Source of the DNA: Devosia pacifica
GTDB lineage: Bacteria > Pseudomonadota > Alphaproteobacteria > Rhizobiales > Devosiaceae
DNA: 64,000 nt
Direction of reading: 5' to 3'
Assembly (NCBI RefSeq): GCF_014652635.1
Contig: NZ_BMZE01000002.1
Location: 229,562 to 293,561 of the forward strand
In this document: positions 35,612-44,564 of the stretch, piece by piece
How positions within the stretch are numbered: the first letter of the stretch is position 1
Layout of the letters: each line of letters begins with the position of its first letter
Made by a program: the position numbers and the translations under genes
The notes under the pieces: generated by a model
Databases searched by the model: none
What the model was told of the DNA's origin: nothing
The model's input: only the letters and a program-made list of their open reading frames with translations

Positions 35612-36522
35612 CGCGTCACCACCTTGCGATTCAAGAACATGTTCAGTGGCACCGCAAGCACTGCAATCAACACGAACAGCACGACATTTCCGGCTGTGGA
35701 AAGACCATAGAAACCAGACTGGTACTGCTTGTAGACAACAGAGGCCATCACGTCAGACGAGAAGCCTGGCCCACCTTTGGTCATCGTCCAGATCAGATCG
35801 AATAACCGCAGGCCGCCGATGAACGAGAGAATAATGACGGTGAACATCGCGGGGCGCACAAGTGGCAGCGTTATATGCCGGAACTGCTGCCAGCGCGTTG
35901 CCCCGTCAATGCGTGAGGCTTCGTAGTAATCTGCAGGAATCGACACGATACCGGCGATATAGATGACAGTTGCGAGACCAACGCCACGCCAGACATCGAC
36001 CAGCGCCACCGAATAGAGCGCAAGGTTGCGGTCGACCAGCCAACCCGGTCCGTCGATGCCGATCATCGCCAGTGTCTCGTTGATGACGCCTTCCGTCGGG
36101 TGCATCAGAATCGTGAAAGTGATGCCAACCCCCACGGTGCTGACCAACACGGGGAAGAAGACTACCGAGCGCAGAAAGTCCCGTGCGATTAGAGGCGAGG
36201 TCAGCAGCACCGCCAGCGCCAGCCCGAGGACCACCTTCAGGCCGGAGGTCACAAAGGCGAAGATGACGGTATTGATCAGCGCCTGGTAGAGGAATGGCTC
36301 CTGGAAGAACTGGATGAAGTTGTCGAAGCCGATGAACTCAGAATTGAAAAGCGTCCACCGGGTGAGGCTGTAGTATAGCGAGGTGATGGTCGGCAACAGG
36401 AACAGAATGCCGTAGATCGCGGCTGCAGGATACAGCAGCCAGATCGGATACATGGACGCCTGGCGGTCCTTGACCCTCGATTTCTTCGGCGCATTCACTG
36501 CGCCCGCCGTTGCCACTGCCAT
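35608..36522 (-). CDS. Carbohydrate ABC transporter permease (MalF-like)
   Basis: 304 residues from MAVATAGAVNAPKKSRVKDR (36522); the open frame further upstream would run into the hairpin after the binding-protein gene. Six helices (first YPIWLLYPAAAIYGILFLL), EAA loop YEASRIDGATRWQQFRHITLPLVRPAMF (about 202-229). The ribosome site is weak (GGATAG), so translation may depend on coupling or be low compared with the binding protein. Confidence 0.9.
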   Translation of the reverse strand: MAVATAGAVNAPKKSRVKDRQASMYPIWLLYPAAAIYGILFLLPTITSLYYSLTRWTLFNSEFIGFDNFIQFFQEPFLYQALINTVIFAFVTSGLKVVLGLALAVLLTSPLIARDFLRSVVFFPVLVSTVGVGITFTILMHPTEGVINETLAMIGIDGPGWLVDRNLALYSVALVDVWRGVGLATVIYIAGIVSIPADYYEASRIDGATRWQQFRHITLPLVRPAMFTVIILSFIGGLRLFDLIWTMTKGGPGFSSDVMASVVYKQYQSGFYGLSTAGNVVLFVLIAVLAVPLNMFLNRKVVTR

Positions 36523-36555
36523 CGCTTCTATCCAAGCCCCATGCAGAAATAGACA

Positions 36556-36582
36556 TGCCGCCCCGCGCAAAGCGGGGCGGCA
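36556..36582 (-). terminator. Strong intercistronic stem-loop after the binding-protein gene
   Basis: TGCCGCCCCGC (36556-36566) and GCGGGGCGGCA (36572-36582) form a perfect 11-bp stem with loop GCAAA. It lies between the binding-protein stop (36595) and the permease start (36522). No long U-tract follows on the minus strand, so it more likely causes partial termination or 3'-end protection, raising binding-protein mRNA over permease mRNA. Confidence 0.6.
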
Positions 36583-36594
36583 CTCGGGACGATC

Positions 36595-37887
36595 TTACCA
36601 GCCTTCTAGGCCAAGCTGCTGCGCCTGCTTGCGCACGTCCTGGTCGTAGAGTTCGGCAGCGCTTGCAGGATCGCGGAAACCGGAGCCAACTTCGACTGTG
36701 ATCTGCTCAAGAGCTGGCCCCTTGATCGGCGACAGGAACTCGAGAGCAGGCTCGACACGCCCTTCTTCGAAATAGGGCAGCATGTCACGCACGGCGGGCA
36801 CCACATCATCAGGCAGACCGCAGCCTTCGATCAGGTACGGCCCATTTGCGCCGACCGCATCGATCATCGCCTCGCAGCCCTCGACGCTCGCGATGAAACC
36901 GAGGAAGTCCATCGCAACTTCAGGATTTGAGGTGGTCTGGGGCACGTACACACCAGCCGGCATCCAGGTGGTCAATCCGTTGCTATCAGCATCATCGCCA
37001 GGCAAGGCAAAAAAGCCGATATCGTCGACCTGATCCGGATAGTTGGTTTCCAGCGAGGGGATAGCGAAGGTGATCATCGGATAATGCGCACCTTCCTTGT
37101 TGGCGAGCATTTCCAGGCCTTCCTGGTAGCCGAGGGCGTTGAAATCCTCGTTGGTGTAGCCGGCCTCATGGATCGCCGCGAGCCGTTCGAAGCCCTTCTG
37201 CGCCGCTTCACTAGTGGCGTATTTGGCTTCGTTGTTGGTGTAGCGCTCGGCAAAGTCCGGCTCTGCCTGCAGCACGTTGTAGAAATCGGCCAGAACGAAG
37301 ATCTGCGATGTCCAGCTCTCGCGGAAAGTCTGAATTACCGGAATGTACCCGGCCTCATCGATCGCGGAATTGTTCTCCATGAAGGCATCCCATGTCTGCG
37401 GGACTTCAAGACCAAGCTCTTCATAGATTGCGCTGTTATAAAGGATGCCGCCGCCTTGTGCTGCGCCATAGGGCACACCGAAGACCTCGCCATCAGTCGA
37501 AACCACGCTCTGGAAGGCTTCCTGAACGTTGTCCATGAAAGGCTGGTCGGTGAGCGGCATCAAGGTCTGCTGCGGCGCGATGGCCTGTAGGAGCGAACCC
37601 GAGTTATAAACGAAAATATCGGTCATCTCGCCGGTTGCCAGGCGGGTCTTGACGATATTGTCACCCTCGCCGCCACCCGGACGGATTTCCAGCTCAATGC
37701 TTACGTTGGGGTTCTTTTCCTCATACGCCGCGACCAGCGCCTCTGCGATATCGACAGTGCTCGGGCCATTGTCGACGAGCCAGGTCAGTTCGACCTGATC
37801 CTGCGCATATGCGGGCGCGGCCAGTGAAAGGGCCAACGCGGTCGCGCCGCCCATAGCCAGTGTTGCGTTCAACTTCTTGAGCATCAT
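36595..37887 (-). CDS. ABC sugar-binding protein (family 1)
   Basis: 430 residues from ATG 37887 (GGGAGGAAAA upstream), Sec signal peptide NATLAMGGATALALSLAAPA cut near AYAQ. Mature start VELTWLVDNGPSTVDIAEALVAAYEEKNP is SBP_bac_1-like. The C-terminus ends ELYDQDVRKQAQQLGLEGW, seen in several rhizobial sugar-binding proteins. It lies just downstream of the GH78 rhamnosidase gene, so the ligand is probably a rhamnose-containing oligosaccharide or glycoside. Confidence 0.92.
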   Translation of the reverse strand: MMLKKLNATLAMGGATALALSLAAPAYAQDQVELTWLVDNGPSTVDIAEALVAAYEEKNPNVSIELEIRPGGGEGDNIVKTRLATGEMTDIFVYNSGSLLQAIAPQQTLMPLTDQPFMDNVQEAFQSVVSTDGEVFGVPYGAAQGGGILYNSAIYEELGLEVPQTWDAFMENNSAIDEAGYIPVIQTFRESWTSQIFVLADFYNVLQAEPDFAERYTNNEAKYATSEAAQKGFERLAAIHEAGYTNEDFNALGYQEGLEMLANKEGAHYPMITFAIPSLETNYPDQVDDIGFFALPGDDADSNGLTTWMPAGVYVPQTTSNPEVAMDFLGFIASVEGCEAMIDAVGANGPYLIEGCGLPDDVVPAVRDMLPYFEEGRVEPALEFLSPIKGPALEQITVEVGSGFRDPASAAELYDQDVRKQAQQLGLEGW

Positions 37888-37949
37888 TTTTCCTCCCTTG
37901 GTGGCACCCGCAGCACAGGCCACGAGCACAGATGCAAAACTAGTGCGAG

Positions 37950-40325
37950 TTACGGCGTGTTGTTTGAGGGCGCAGCCACGTCGAGCCCCTCTCGTAGTGG
38001 CGCGATCTCAAAGGTTACCTTGTGCGACCCCGGAGAAAGCAGGACGTCAGACGAGGCATCGACAGCCTCTCCATCGACAGTCGCATTCGAGTATTCGGGG
38101 CGCAGACGCAGCACGCCGCGGCTCTCTGCAGGCACAGCCACATCATATGTCACGGTGCTGGCACTCAGCGTCCAACTGGCAGCGATGTCGCCGCGCTTGC
38201 TCGTGTGCCGAGCGGAAACCGGCGCCAGTTCCGGCAAAATTACCGGCGAAAACACAATCTCCTCAAAGCCAGGATTCTCTGCAGTGGGGCTAAACCCGGC
38301 TACTGCCTCGAACAACCACTGGCAAACCGCCCCATAGGCATAGTGGTTGTAGGAATTCATCTGCGGATTAAAGATCGAACCATCTTCCTGGATCGCATCC
38401 CAGCGCTCCCAGATCGTCGTGGCGCCGCGCTTGACCTGATAAAGCCAGCCGGGAACCTCCTCCTGCAAAAACATCTGCTGCGCCAGTCCCAATTCGCCAA
38501 GCTTGACCAGAGCGGGCAGCAGTGCCGGCGTTCCGATGAACCCGGTGCCAATACGGCCACCGCAGCGGGCGATCGCGTTACGGAAATGCTTGCGCACACC
38601 GTCGAGCTTGTCTTCCGGCACGAGATCATGGACGACCGCAAGGGCGTACGAAGTCTGATCGTCTCCACCAACGCGGCCCGAGGGGGTGATAAATTCATCC
38701 TGGAAGGCGGATCTCACCTTGGCTGCCATTTCGGCCATGCGCTTGGCGATTTCGTTTTCGCCAACGCGCTTGGCAATCTGCGAGACGAGATCGGTGCAGA
38801 TATACAGGTAGATCGTTGCCGAGGCTTCATCGCTGATTGTCGGTAGCGGCTTCGCACTCGGGCCTTTCGGCTGAAGCCAATCGCCGAAAGAAAACCCACG
38901 CTGCCCCCATGCACGCGGCGGCGAGACGATCGGTCCATCGCTGATCGACCAGACGAAATCTGCCCATTTCACCATGGCCGGCAAAGCTTCGCGCAAGATC
39001 GCCTCGTCGGCATAATGCAGGAACAGCGTGTGCGGGATGATTTCGATCGCATCGCCCCAACCGGTGCTGCCGAAGAATCCGGGGTAGAGGTCCGGACGCA
39101 TGCGAGTCGGATCAGGCGAGACGTGCGGAATCGCACCATCCTCGCGCTGATCAGCCATCAGGTCGCGGACATACTTGGTCAGAAAACCATGGCTGTCGTG
39201 CAGGTAGCATGCGGTCGAAGAAAACACCTGCGCATCGCCAGTCCAGCCGAGACGCTCGTCGCGCTGCGGGCAGTCGGTCGGCACTTCGATGAAGTTTGCG
39301 CGCTGCGACCAGATCGTGTTTTCGACAAGCCGATTGACGAGTTCGTTCCCGGACGTGAACGAGCCGATCAGCGGATAGACGGAGCTGATGGGCACCGATT
39401 TGACGTCGGTGACATCCGCCTTGCCTTCAATCGTTATGCGCGCATACCGAAAGCCCTGAAACGTAAAGTGCGGCCGGTAGGATTCGGGCACCCCGCCCTT
39501 AAGCGTGTATTCCAGGCGGCATTCAGCGGTACGCAGATTGCCATTGTAGAAATTGCCGTCCTTGTCGAGGATTTCAGCGTGCTCCACGATCACGCGTGCG
39601 CCAGCCTCGCCGATGACCGTGAAGGCTACATAACCGCCGGCATTCTGTCCAAAATCATGAATGGCGCGGCCTTCTTCATCCTGCCAGCTTTTTACGGAGG
39701 CCAGCGGGTCAAGCTCATGCACCGGCTTGCATTCGTGCGGCACCAACAGGGAGGTGTCGAAGCTGATGACTTCAGCTCCCTGCTCCGCCGCTCCGCCTTC
39801 CAAACGGGCGTCATAGATCTCGCCGAAATAGATTCCCGACTTACGAATCGGAAGCTCGCCGCTTTTCCAGCTCTCGTCGGTGGCAACCACAAGATCATCA
39901 CCCGAGGTCAGCTCGGCAATCGCTGCGATCTGATCACCCCAGGTGTTGTGGATGGGGCGCTTACCCCACATCAGCTGCGAGCGGTACCAGCCATCGGCGA
40001 GCCAGATCTCGATTGTATTTTCGCCTGAGACCAGAGACTCCGAGACATCATAGGTCTGATAGGAAATGCGCTGATCGTACGCCGTCCAACCCGGCGTCAG
40101 AATGTCGTTGCCGACCCTCTTGCCATTGATGAAACAGATATAAGCTCCGAGGGCGCTGATACGCAGTTGCGAATCCGCCGGCGAACCTTGGAGCGTGAAC
40201 GTCTTGGTCAGGAAGCTCGCGGGCCGCTCGACGCCCTTATCACTCAGCGGGCGAACCATCTGCGCCTGCCAGGATGAAGTTTGCGTCTTCTGCGCTCCAA
40301 ACGAACGCTCGCCAGCCAATTCCAC
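37950..40325 (-). CDS. Alpha-L-rhamnosidase, glycoside hydrolase family 78
   Basis: 791 residues from GTG 40325 (GGAGGG upstream). Bac_rhamnosid_N region: LRISALGAYICFINGKRVGN...LTPGWTAYDQRISYQTYDV (about 54-94). Concanavalin-like domain about 200-305. (alpha/alpha)6 barrel with the GH78 signature PTDCPQRDERLGWTGDAQ (about 349-366; general acid within DER, Asp 364 further on) and WERWDAIQEDGSIFNPQMNSYNHYAYGA, then C-terminal beta domain. No signal peptide, so it acts on imported glycosides, releasing L-rhamnose. No rhamnose isomerase or dehydrogenase genes are in the window. First gene of the operon; LacI-type gene divergent. Confidence 0.94.
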   Translation of the reverse strand: MELAGERSFGAQKTQTSSWQAQMVRPLSDKGVERPASFLTKTFTLQGSPADSQLRISALGAYICFINGKRVGNDILTPGWTAYDQRISYQTYDVSESLVSGENTIEIWLADGWYRSQLMWGKRPIHNTWGDQIAAIAELTSGDDLVVATDESWKSGELPIRKSGIYFGEIYDARLEGGAAEQGAEVISFDTSLLVPHECKPVHELDPLASVKSWQDEEGRAIHDFGQNAGGYVAFTVIGEAGARVIVEHAEILDKDGNFYNGNLRTAECRLEYTLKGGVPESYRPHFTFQGFRYARITIEGKADVTDVKSVPISSVYPLIGSFTSGNELVNRLVENTIWSQRANFIEVPTDCPQRDERLGWTGDAQVFSSTACYLHDSHGFLTKYVRDLMADQREDGAIPHVSPDPTRMRPDLYPGFFGSTGWGDAIEIIPHTLFLHYADEAILREALPAMVKWADFVWSISDGPIVSPPRAWGQRGFSFGDWLQPKGPSAKPLPTISDEASATIYLYICTDLVSQIAKRVGENEIAKRMAEMAAKVRSAFQDEFITPSGRVGGDDQTSYALAVVHDLVPEDKLDGVRKHFRNAIARCGGRIGTGFIGTPALLPALVKLGELGLAQQMFLQEEVPGWLYQVKRGATTIWERWDAIQEDGSIFNPQMNSYNHYAYGAVCQWLFEAVAGFSPTAENPGFEEIVFSPVILPELAPVSARHTSKRGDIAASWTLSASTVTYDVAVPAESRGVLRLRPEYSNATVDGEAVDASSDVLLSPGSHKVTFEIAPLREGLDVAAPSNNTP

Positions 40326-40384
40326 TTAACCCTCCCACGGCCAGGCCGTCTTGGTGCGGCCATGACCTGTATGTATCGTTCTAC

Positions 40385-40398
40385 GTATAACCTTATAC
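40385..40398. promoter_or_regulatory. Putative LacI-family operator
   Basis: GTATAACCTTATAC is a perfect 14-bp palindrome (CC/GG centre) in the divergent region between the rhamnosidase operon and the lacI-type gene. About 13 bp to its left lies a related weaker site TGTATCGTTCTACG (40372-40385) with GTA/TAC ends. Tandem sites of this kind fit a LacI-type dimer. Confidence 0.55.
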
Positions 40399-40475
40399 AT
40401 CCACGAACGGCGTGCAATCGCTTTTTTGGAAAAGTGATGCCATAAAGGCCTTTTCCGCATGAGACCGGCCGATTC

Positions 40476-41525
40476 ATGGACAACACTTTCGCGCCCCCGC
40501 TAAAGAAATCGCGCGCCAAGCCAGCCCCGGCGCGCGTTACAATTCGCACTGTCGCGGAGGATGCCGGCGTTTCCGTTTCGGCGGTGTCGAAGGTTTTGCG
40601 CAATGCCTATGGCGTCAGTGACGGCTTGCGCGCCAGGGTCATGGCTTCGATTGAAAAGCTCGACTACCGGCCGAGCGCTTCGGCACGCGGCATGCGCGGA
40701 CAAAGCTACACGCTCGGTGTACTGCTAACCGATATTCGCAACGTGTTTTTCGCCGAGATCATGGAGGGTATAAACGATACTCTCGCTCCTACCCCCTATC
40801 AGCCCTTGCTCGGCGTCTCGCAACTGCGCAGACGTGTCGAGCGGTCACTGGTGGACGCGATCATCGACCGACAAATGGATGGTTTGATCCTGGTGGCGCC
40901 CCGCATGCCGTTGCCCGAGATAGAAGACGTCGCCAAGCGCCTCCCTACGGTGGTGATCGGCTCGCATCCGGCAGGAACGTCTCGTTTCGACACCGTCAAC
41001 AACGACGACATCCTGGGCGGAGAAGCGGTGGTCGATTATCTCAACGGGCTTGGCCTGCGGCGCATCACCTTCTTCACGCTCACCGAACCCGATGACGATG
41101 ACGACGAAAACACCGTGATGATGCATCGCGAGCGCGGGTACGTCTCTGCGATGACACGGCTCGGCCTCGATGTGAACATCGAGCGCGCGGCCCACGATAC
41201 AGTGGCGGAGGCCGCCAGACGACTCGTTGCATCAAAGGACCGCCCCGAAGCCATTTTCTGCTGGGGTGACGCATGGGCACTTCGCGTTATCAGTGCAGCT
41301 ACCGATTTGGGCGTGCGTATCCCGCAAGACATCCGCGTCGTGGGATATGACAACAATCAATACTGTGAGCTGGCACAGAACAGCCTGACCAGCGTCGACC
41401 AGTCTGGCCGTGAGTTGGGCAAGCAGGCCGCCAGGCTCCTAATTGAGCGCATAGAGGGCCGCCGCGAACCCTATCATTTTACTGTCACCCCAAGTCTGAT
41501 CGTTCGCAACAGTACCGGTGGGTAG
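40476..41525 (+). CDS. LacI-family transcriptional regulator
   Basis: 349 residues. A basic N-terminal extension precedes the HTH (VTIRTVAEDAGVSVSAVSKVLRNAYGVSDGLRARV, about 21-55) and hinge helix YRPSASARGMRG. The periplasmic-binding-like effector domain follows (YTLGVLLTDIRNVFFAEIMEGI, RVVGYDNNQYCELAQNSLTSVDQ). An acidic insertion (EPDDDDDEN, about 205-213) is unusual. Divergent from the GH78/importer operon, which it probably represses in absence of a sugar ligand. Confidence 0.93.
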   Translation: MDNTFAPPLKKSRAKPAPARVTIRTVAEDAGVSVSAVSKVLRNAYGVSDGLRARVMASIEKLDYRPSASARGMRGQSYTLGVLLTDIRNVFFAEIMEGINDTLAPTPYQPLLGVSQLRRRVERSLVDAIIDRQMDGLILVAPRMPLPEIEDVAKRLPTVVIGSHPAGTSRFDTVNNDDILGGEAVVDYLNGLGLRRITFFTLTEPDDDDDENTVMMHRERGYVSAMTRLGLDVNIERAAHDTVAEAARRLVASKDRPEAIFCWGDAWALRVISAATDLGVRIPQDIRVVGYDNNQYCELAQNSLTSVDQSGRELGKQAARLLIERIEGRREPYHFTVTPSLIVRNSTGG

Positions 41526-41565
41526 TAGTCTCACTCATTGGCGTGGGCGGCTACGGCTTCGTCGC

Positions 41566-41593
41566 GATGCTGATGCTGATGCTGATGCTGATG
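41566..41593. repeat. Hexanucleotide tandem repeat (GATGCT)4
   Basis: Four perfect GATGCT units (41566-41589) followed by GATG, in the gap between the convergent lacI-type and deoR-type genes. Not inside a supported gene. Copy number could vary by slippage. Confidence 0.85.
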
Positions 41594-41676
41594 ACGCTAC
41601 CGCCGCCGCGTGACGGCTAAACACTTCGCTTTATTTTTGGTTTTTTCGAATTCTGGCGATTTAGTAAGGAGCACCG

Positions 41677-42501
41677 TTAACGGGCGACGATAACTTCAAC
41701 GCCGCGCCGCTCGAACTCGGCACGGTTCTCGGCTGAAATTCCATCGTCAGTAATCAGCGTGTGCACCATCTCGACGCCGCCGAGAGCCGAGAAGGCTACC
41801 CGGCCGATTTTGGTTGAGTCTGCCAGCAAATAGACATGCGAAGCGGCCTTCACCATGGCGCGCTTGACGTAGATATCGCCAATTGAGGGGTAAGTCAGAC
41901 CAACATCGAAGGAGACACCGGCAGTCGCGAGGAAGAGCTTCTCGGCGTAGATCCCGACGAAGAACTCAACGGATTTCTCGCCACTGAGTGAAAGCGTTGG
42001 CGCCTTGAACTGCCCAGCGGGCATATGCACCGTGTTCGTCGGCATTGCTCCCAAGATGAGTGCGATATTCAGGCCATTGGTGATGATATTCAGTTCTTGG
42101 CGGGTGCGCAGGTTTTCCGCGAATTGGGTAGTTGTCGATCCTGAATCGATGATCAAGGTTTCGTTATTGCCGACCAGGGACGCAGCAACCTGACCGATCT
42201 TGCGCTTTCGCTCCATGTTATCGACGTGCTGCAGGGACATAGACTGCACTTGGTGCGGAACAGATCGCAGGTATGCACCGCCGTGCTCCCTAGTGATGAA
42301 CCCTTCCGCGTCAAGTCGCTCCAGGTCCTGCCTTATGGTGGCTTCGGAAACATGGAAGGCCCCCGACAAGTCACGAACCCGAGCGCTACCCTCTTCCTGA
42401 AGCCACTCCAGTATGCGCATGCGGCGCGGCTCAGCCAATAGCTGTGGCTGCGCACTCTGCTCAGTTGCCCGTTTGCGTCGAGCCCTTCGAACTCTATCCA
42501 C
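41677..42501 (-). CDS. DeoR-family transcriptional regulator
   Basis: 274 residues from GTG 42501 (GGAGG close upstream); an alternative start is the internal ATG of MRILEWLQEEG (residue 28). HTH: ARVRDLSGAFHVSEATIRQDLERLDAEGFITREHGGAY (about 40-77). The DeoR_C sugar-phosphate sensor domain follows (LIIDSGSTTTQFAENL, FLATAGVSFDVGLTYPS, LLADSTKIGRVAFSALGG). These match the usual effector pocket, so a phosphorylated sugar is the likely inducer. Divergent from the transketolase/kinase operon and most probably its regulator. Confidence 0.92.
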   Translation of the reverse strand: MDRVRRARRKRATEQSAQPQLLAEPRRMRILEWLQEEGSARVRDLSGAFHVSEATIRQDLERLDAEGFITREHGGAYLRSVPHQVQSMSLQHVDNMERKRKIGQVAASLVGNNETLIIDSGSTTTQFAENLRTRQELNIITNGLNIALILGAMPTNTVHMPAGQFKAPTLSLSGEKSVEFFVGIYAEKLFLATAGVSFDVGLTYPSIGDIYVKRAMVKAASHVYLLADSTKIGRVAFSALGGVEMVHTLITDDGISAENRAEFERRGVEVIVAR

Positions 42502-42765
42502 CCCACCTCCGGCAATCTTGTCGAAAACGCGTTAGATGCCTTTAGCATGATCCGGTGCCTGTCAGACAATGAAAACAGGCTTCCAAACGCACACATGCAC
42601 ATTATAACGCAGAAAAACGCATAAATCGAACAATATCGCCATTGCGTCGCCATCCTGAGCGCTGTAGCACTCGGGACAATCTGGGAAACGCAAGCTAGCA
42701 GCCATGACGCCGTGCAACACACGACTAGCTCTGCCAGCGCCACCAAATTGATAGGGAGGCCATTG

Positions 42766-43605
42766 ATGTCATCGTCCACAAAAGTGCCAAGGAATGACGC
42801 CGTAACCCAGATCGCGTCCAAATCGCTCTGGATTCGCAGGCGCAGCTTTCAAATGGTCTATGAGGCTCAGCAGGGACACCCCGGCGGTGATTTTAGTGCC
42901 GCAGACATTCTCGCAACACTCTATTTCGGTGTGATGCGGTTTGATCCGCGAAAGCCGAATGATCCCGGTCGCGACCGGTTCGTGATGAGCAAGGGACACT
43001 GCTCCGGCGCCTTTTACGCTGCGCTGGCCGCCGCTGGATATTTTCCGGAGGATGAGTTGAAGACCTACATGGAGCCGCTCAGTAAGCTCAACGGTCACCC
43101 GAACCGCAACTACCTGCCAGGCGTCGAGACCAACACCGGTCCTTTGGGCCATGGACTACCTGTCGCGACCGGCATCGCCATCGCCGGCCAGCTTGACAAC
43201 GCCGATTTCCGCACGTTCGTTTTGACAGGCGATGGCGAGTTGCAAGAAGGCAGCAACTGGGAGTGTGCACTGACTGCTGCTCATCGCAAGCTCGAGAACC
43301 TCACGCTGATCGTCGACCGCAATCGCCTGCAGCAGGGCGCGCGCACCGAGGACACGGCGACACTTGACCCTCTCGACGAAAAATGGCGCGCCTTCGGTTG
43401 GCATGTCGAAATGGTCGACGGCCATGATCATGCCCAATTGCTCGATGTGCTCTCGGCACCAGCGAAAGGGCGGGGCAAGCCGCTTTGCGTCATTGCCAAT
43501 ACCTTTAAGGGCAAGGGCGTCAGCTTCATGCATGACAACGTGTCCTGGCACCACGGCGTGCCCAACAAGGAACAGTACGAACAGGCGATGGCGGAACTGG
43601 TCTGA
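42766..43605 (+). CDS. aptA: Split transketolase, N-terminal subunit (apulose-4-phosphate transketolase A-like)
   Basis: 279 residues from ATG 42766 (AGGGAGG upstream); an earlier in-frame ATG (42712) is less likely. The TPP domain has GHPGGDFSAADILATLYF (38-55), MSKGHCSGAFYAALA, NTGPLGHGLPVATG and the metal motif GDGELQEGSNWECALTA (155-171). It needs the next gene as C-terminal partner. Split transketolases are found in several organisms, but the neighbours (FGGY kinase, TIM-barrel isomerase, DeoR regulator) match the D-apiose route, in which AptAB converts D-apulose 4-phosphate and an acceptor into dihydroxyacetone phosphate plus a longer sugar. The symbol is tentative. Confidence 0.68.
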   Translation: MSSSTKVPRNDAVTQIASKSLWIRRRSFQMVYEAQQGHPGGDFSAADILATLYFGVMRFDPRKPNDPGRDRFVMSKGHCSGAFYAALAAAGYFPEDELKTYMEPLSKLNGHPNRNYLPGVETNTGPLGHGLPVATGIAIAGQLDNADFRTFVLTGDGELQEGSNWECALTAAHRKLENLTLIVDRNRLQQGARTEDTATLDPLDEKWRAFGWHVEMVDGHDHAQLLDVLSAPAKGRGKPLCVIANTFKGKGVSFMHDNVSWHHGVPNKEQYEQAMAELV

Positions 43606-44564
43606 TGAGCGCAGTTGAACAAACAACGGATGAGCTGTTCGACTGCCGCGAGAGCTTCGCGCAGACGATCGAGGCGCTCGCTGCGGAAGATCCGCGTATT
43701 GTTACAGTAGTAAGCGACAGCGTCGGATCCTCCAAACTGGGTGGCTTCCGCACCAAGTTTCCCGACCGCATGGTCAATGTCGGGATTGCCGAGCAGACAT
43801 TAGTGGCCGTCGGCGCCGGACTCGCCAATGGCGGCAAGGTGCCCTTCGTTTCCGCCGCGTCATGCTTCATCACCGGCAGGGCGATGGAGCAGGTCAAGGC
43901 CGACATCGCCTACTCCAACGTCAATGTGAAGCTCATTGGCCAGTCGAGCGGTGTTGCCTATGGTGAGCTTGGGCCGACCCACCATTCGATAGAGGACCTG
44001 GCCTGGCTTCGCCTGTTCAACAACATGAAGCTGATCGTGCCAGCGGATCCCTGGCAGACAAGCGAGGCCATTCGGGCCGCGGCTGCTCATGACGGGCCGG
44101 TTTTTGTTCGTATCAGCCGCATGAAGGTCCCGGCCCTAGAGCGGTCCGCTGATGCCCGATTCGAGATTGGCAGCGCGGAAACCCTGGTCGAGGGCGACGA
44201 CGCGACGATTATCGCCAACGGCACCATGGTGCATCGCGCCGTCGCTGCTGCTCGTCTTCTTGCTGACGAAGGCATTGCCACCCGCGTCGTGAACATGGCG
44301 ACCGTCAACCCGCTCGACGAAGCGGCAATCGCCGCAGCAGCCGACACCGGAGCCATTGTCACCCTCGAAGAACACTCCGTCCGTGGTGGGCTCGGGGGCG
44401 CAGTTGCCGAACTGGTCGCCACGACCAATCCCGTTCCCATGCGCATACTCGGCTTTCCGGGCTTCGTGCCCACCGGCTCTGCAGAATTTCTGTTCGATCA
44501 TTTCGGGCTCAACCCCGCCGGTATCGCCGATGCCGTTCGCCAGACTGTCGCGCGCAAGAGATGA
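43605..44564 (+). CDS. aptB: Split transketolase, C-terminal subunit (apulose-4-phosphate transketolase B-like)
   Basis: 319 residues; its ATG overlaps the TGA of the N-terminal subunit. Pyrimidine-binding domain: FPDRMVNVGIAEQTLVAVGAGLANGGKVPFVSAAS (catalytic Glu in IAEQ), AYGELGPTHHSIEDLAWLR, then the C-terminal domain ATVNPLDEAAIAAAADTGAIVTLEEHSVRGGLGGAVAE with the usual EEH. Together with the upstream gene it forms a complete two-chain transketolase. Substrate assignment is from operon context. Confidence 0.68.
   Translation: MSAVEQTTDELFDCRESFAQTIEALAAEDPRIVTVVSDSVGSSKLGGFRTKFPDRMVNVGIAEQTLVAVGAGLANGGKVPFVSAASCFITGRAMEQVKADIAYSNVNVKLIGQSSGVAYGELGPTHHSIEDLAWLRLFNNMKLIVPADPWQTSEAIRAAAAHDGPVFVRISRMKVPALERSADARFEIGSAETLVEGDDATIIANGTMVHRAVAAARLLADEGIATRVVNMATVNPLDEAAIAAAADTGAIVTLEEHSVRGGLGGAVAELVATTNPVPMRILGFPGFVPTGSAEFLFDHFGLNPAGIADAVRQTVARKR

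Noticed and set aside
38022-40028. Long plus-strand frames opposite the rhamnosidase gene
   Set aside because: Antisense of GH78 with all signatures on the minus strand.
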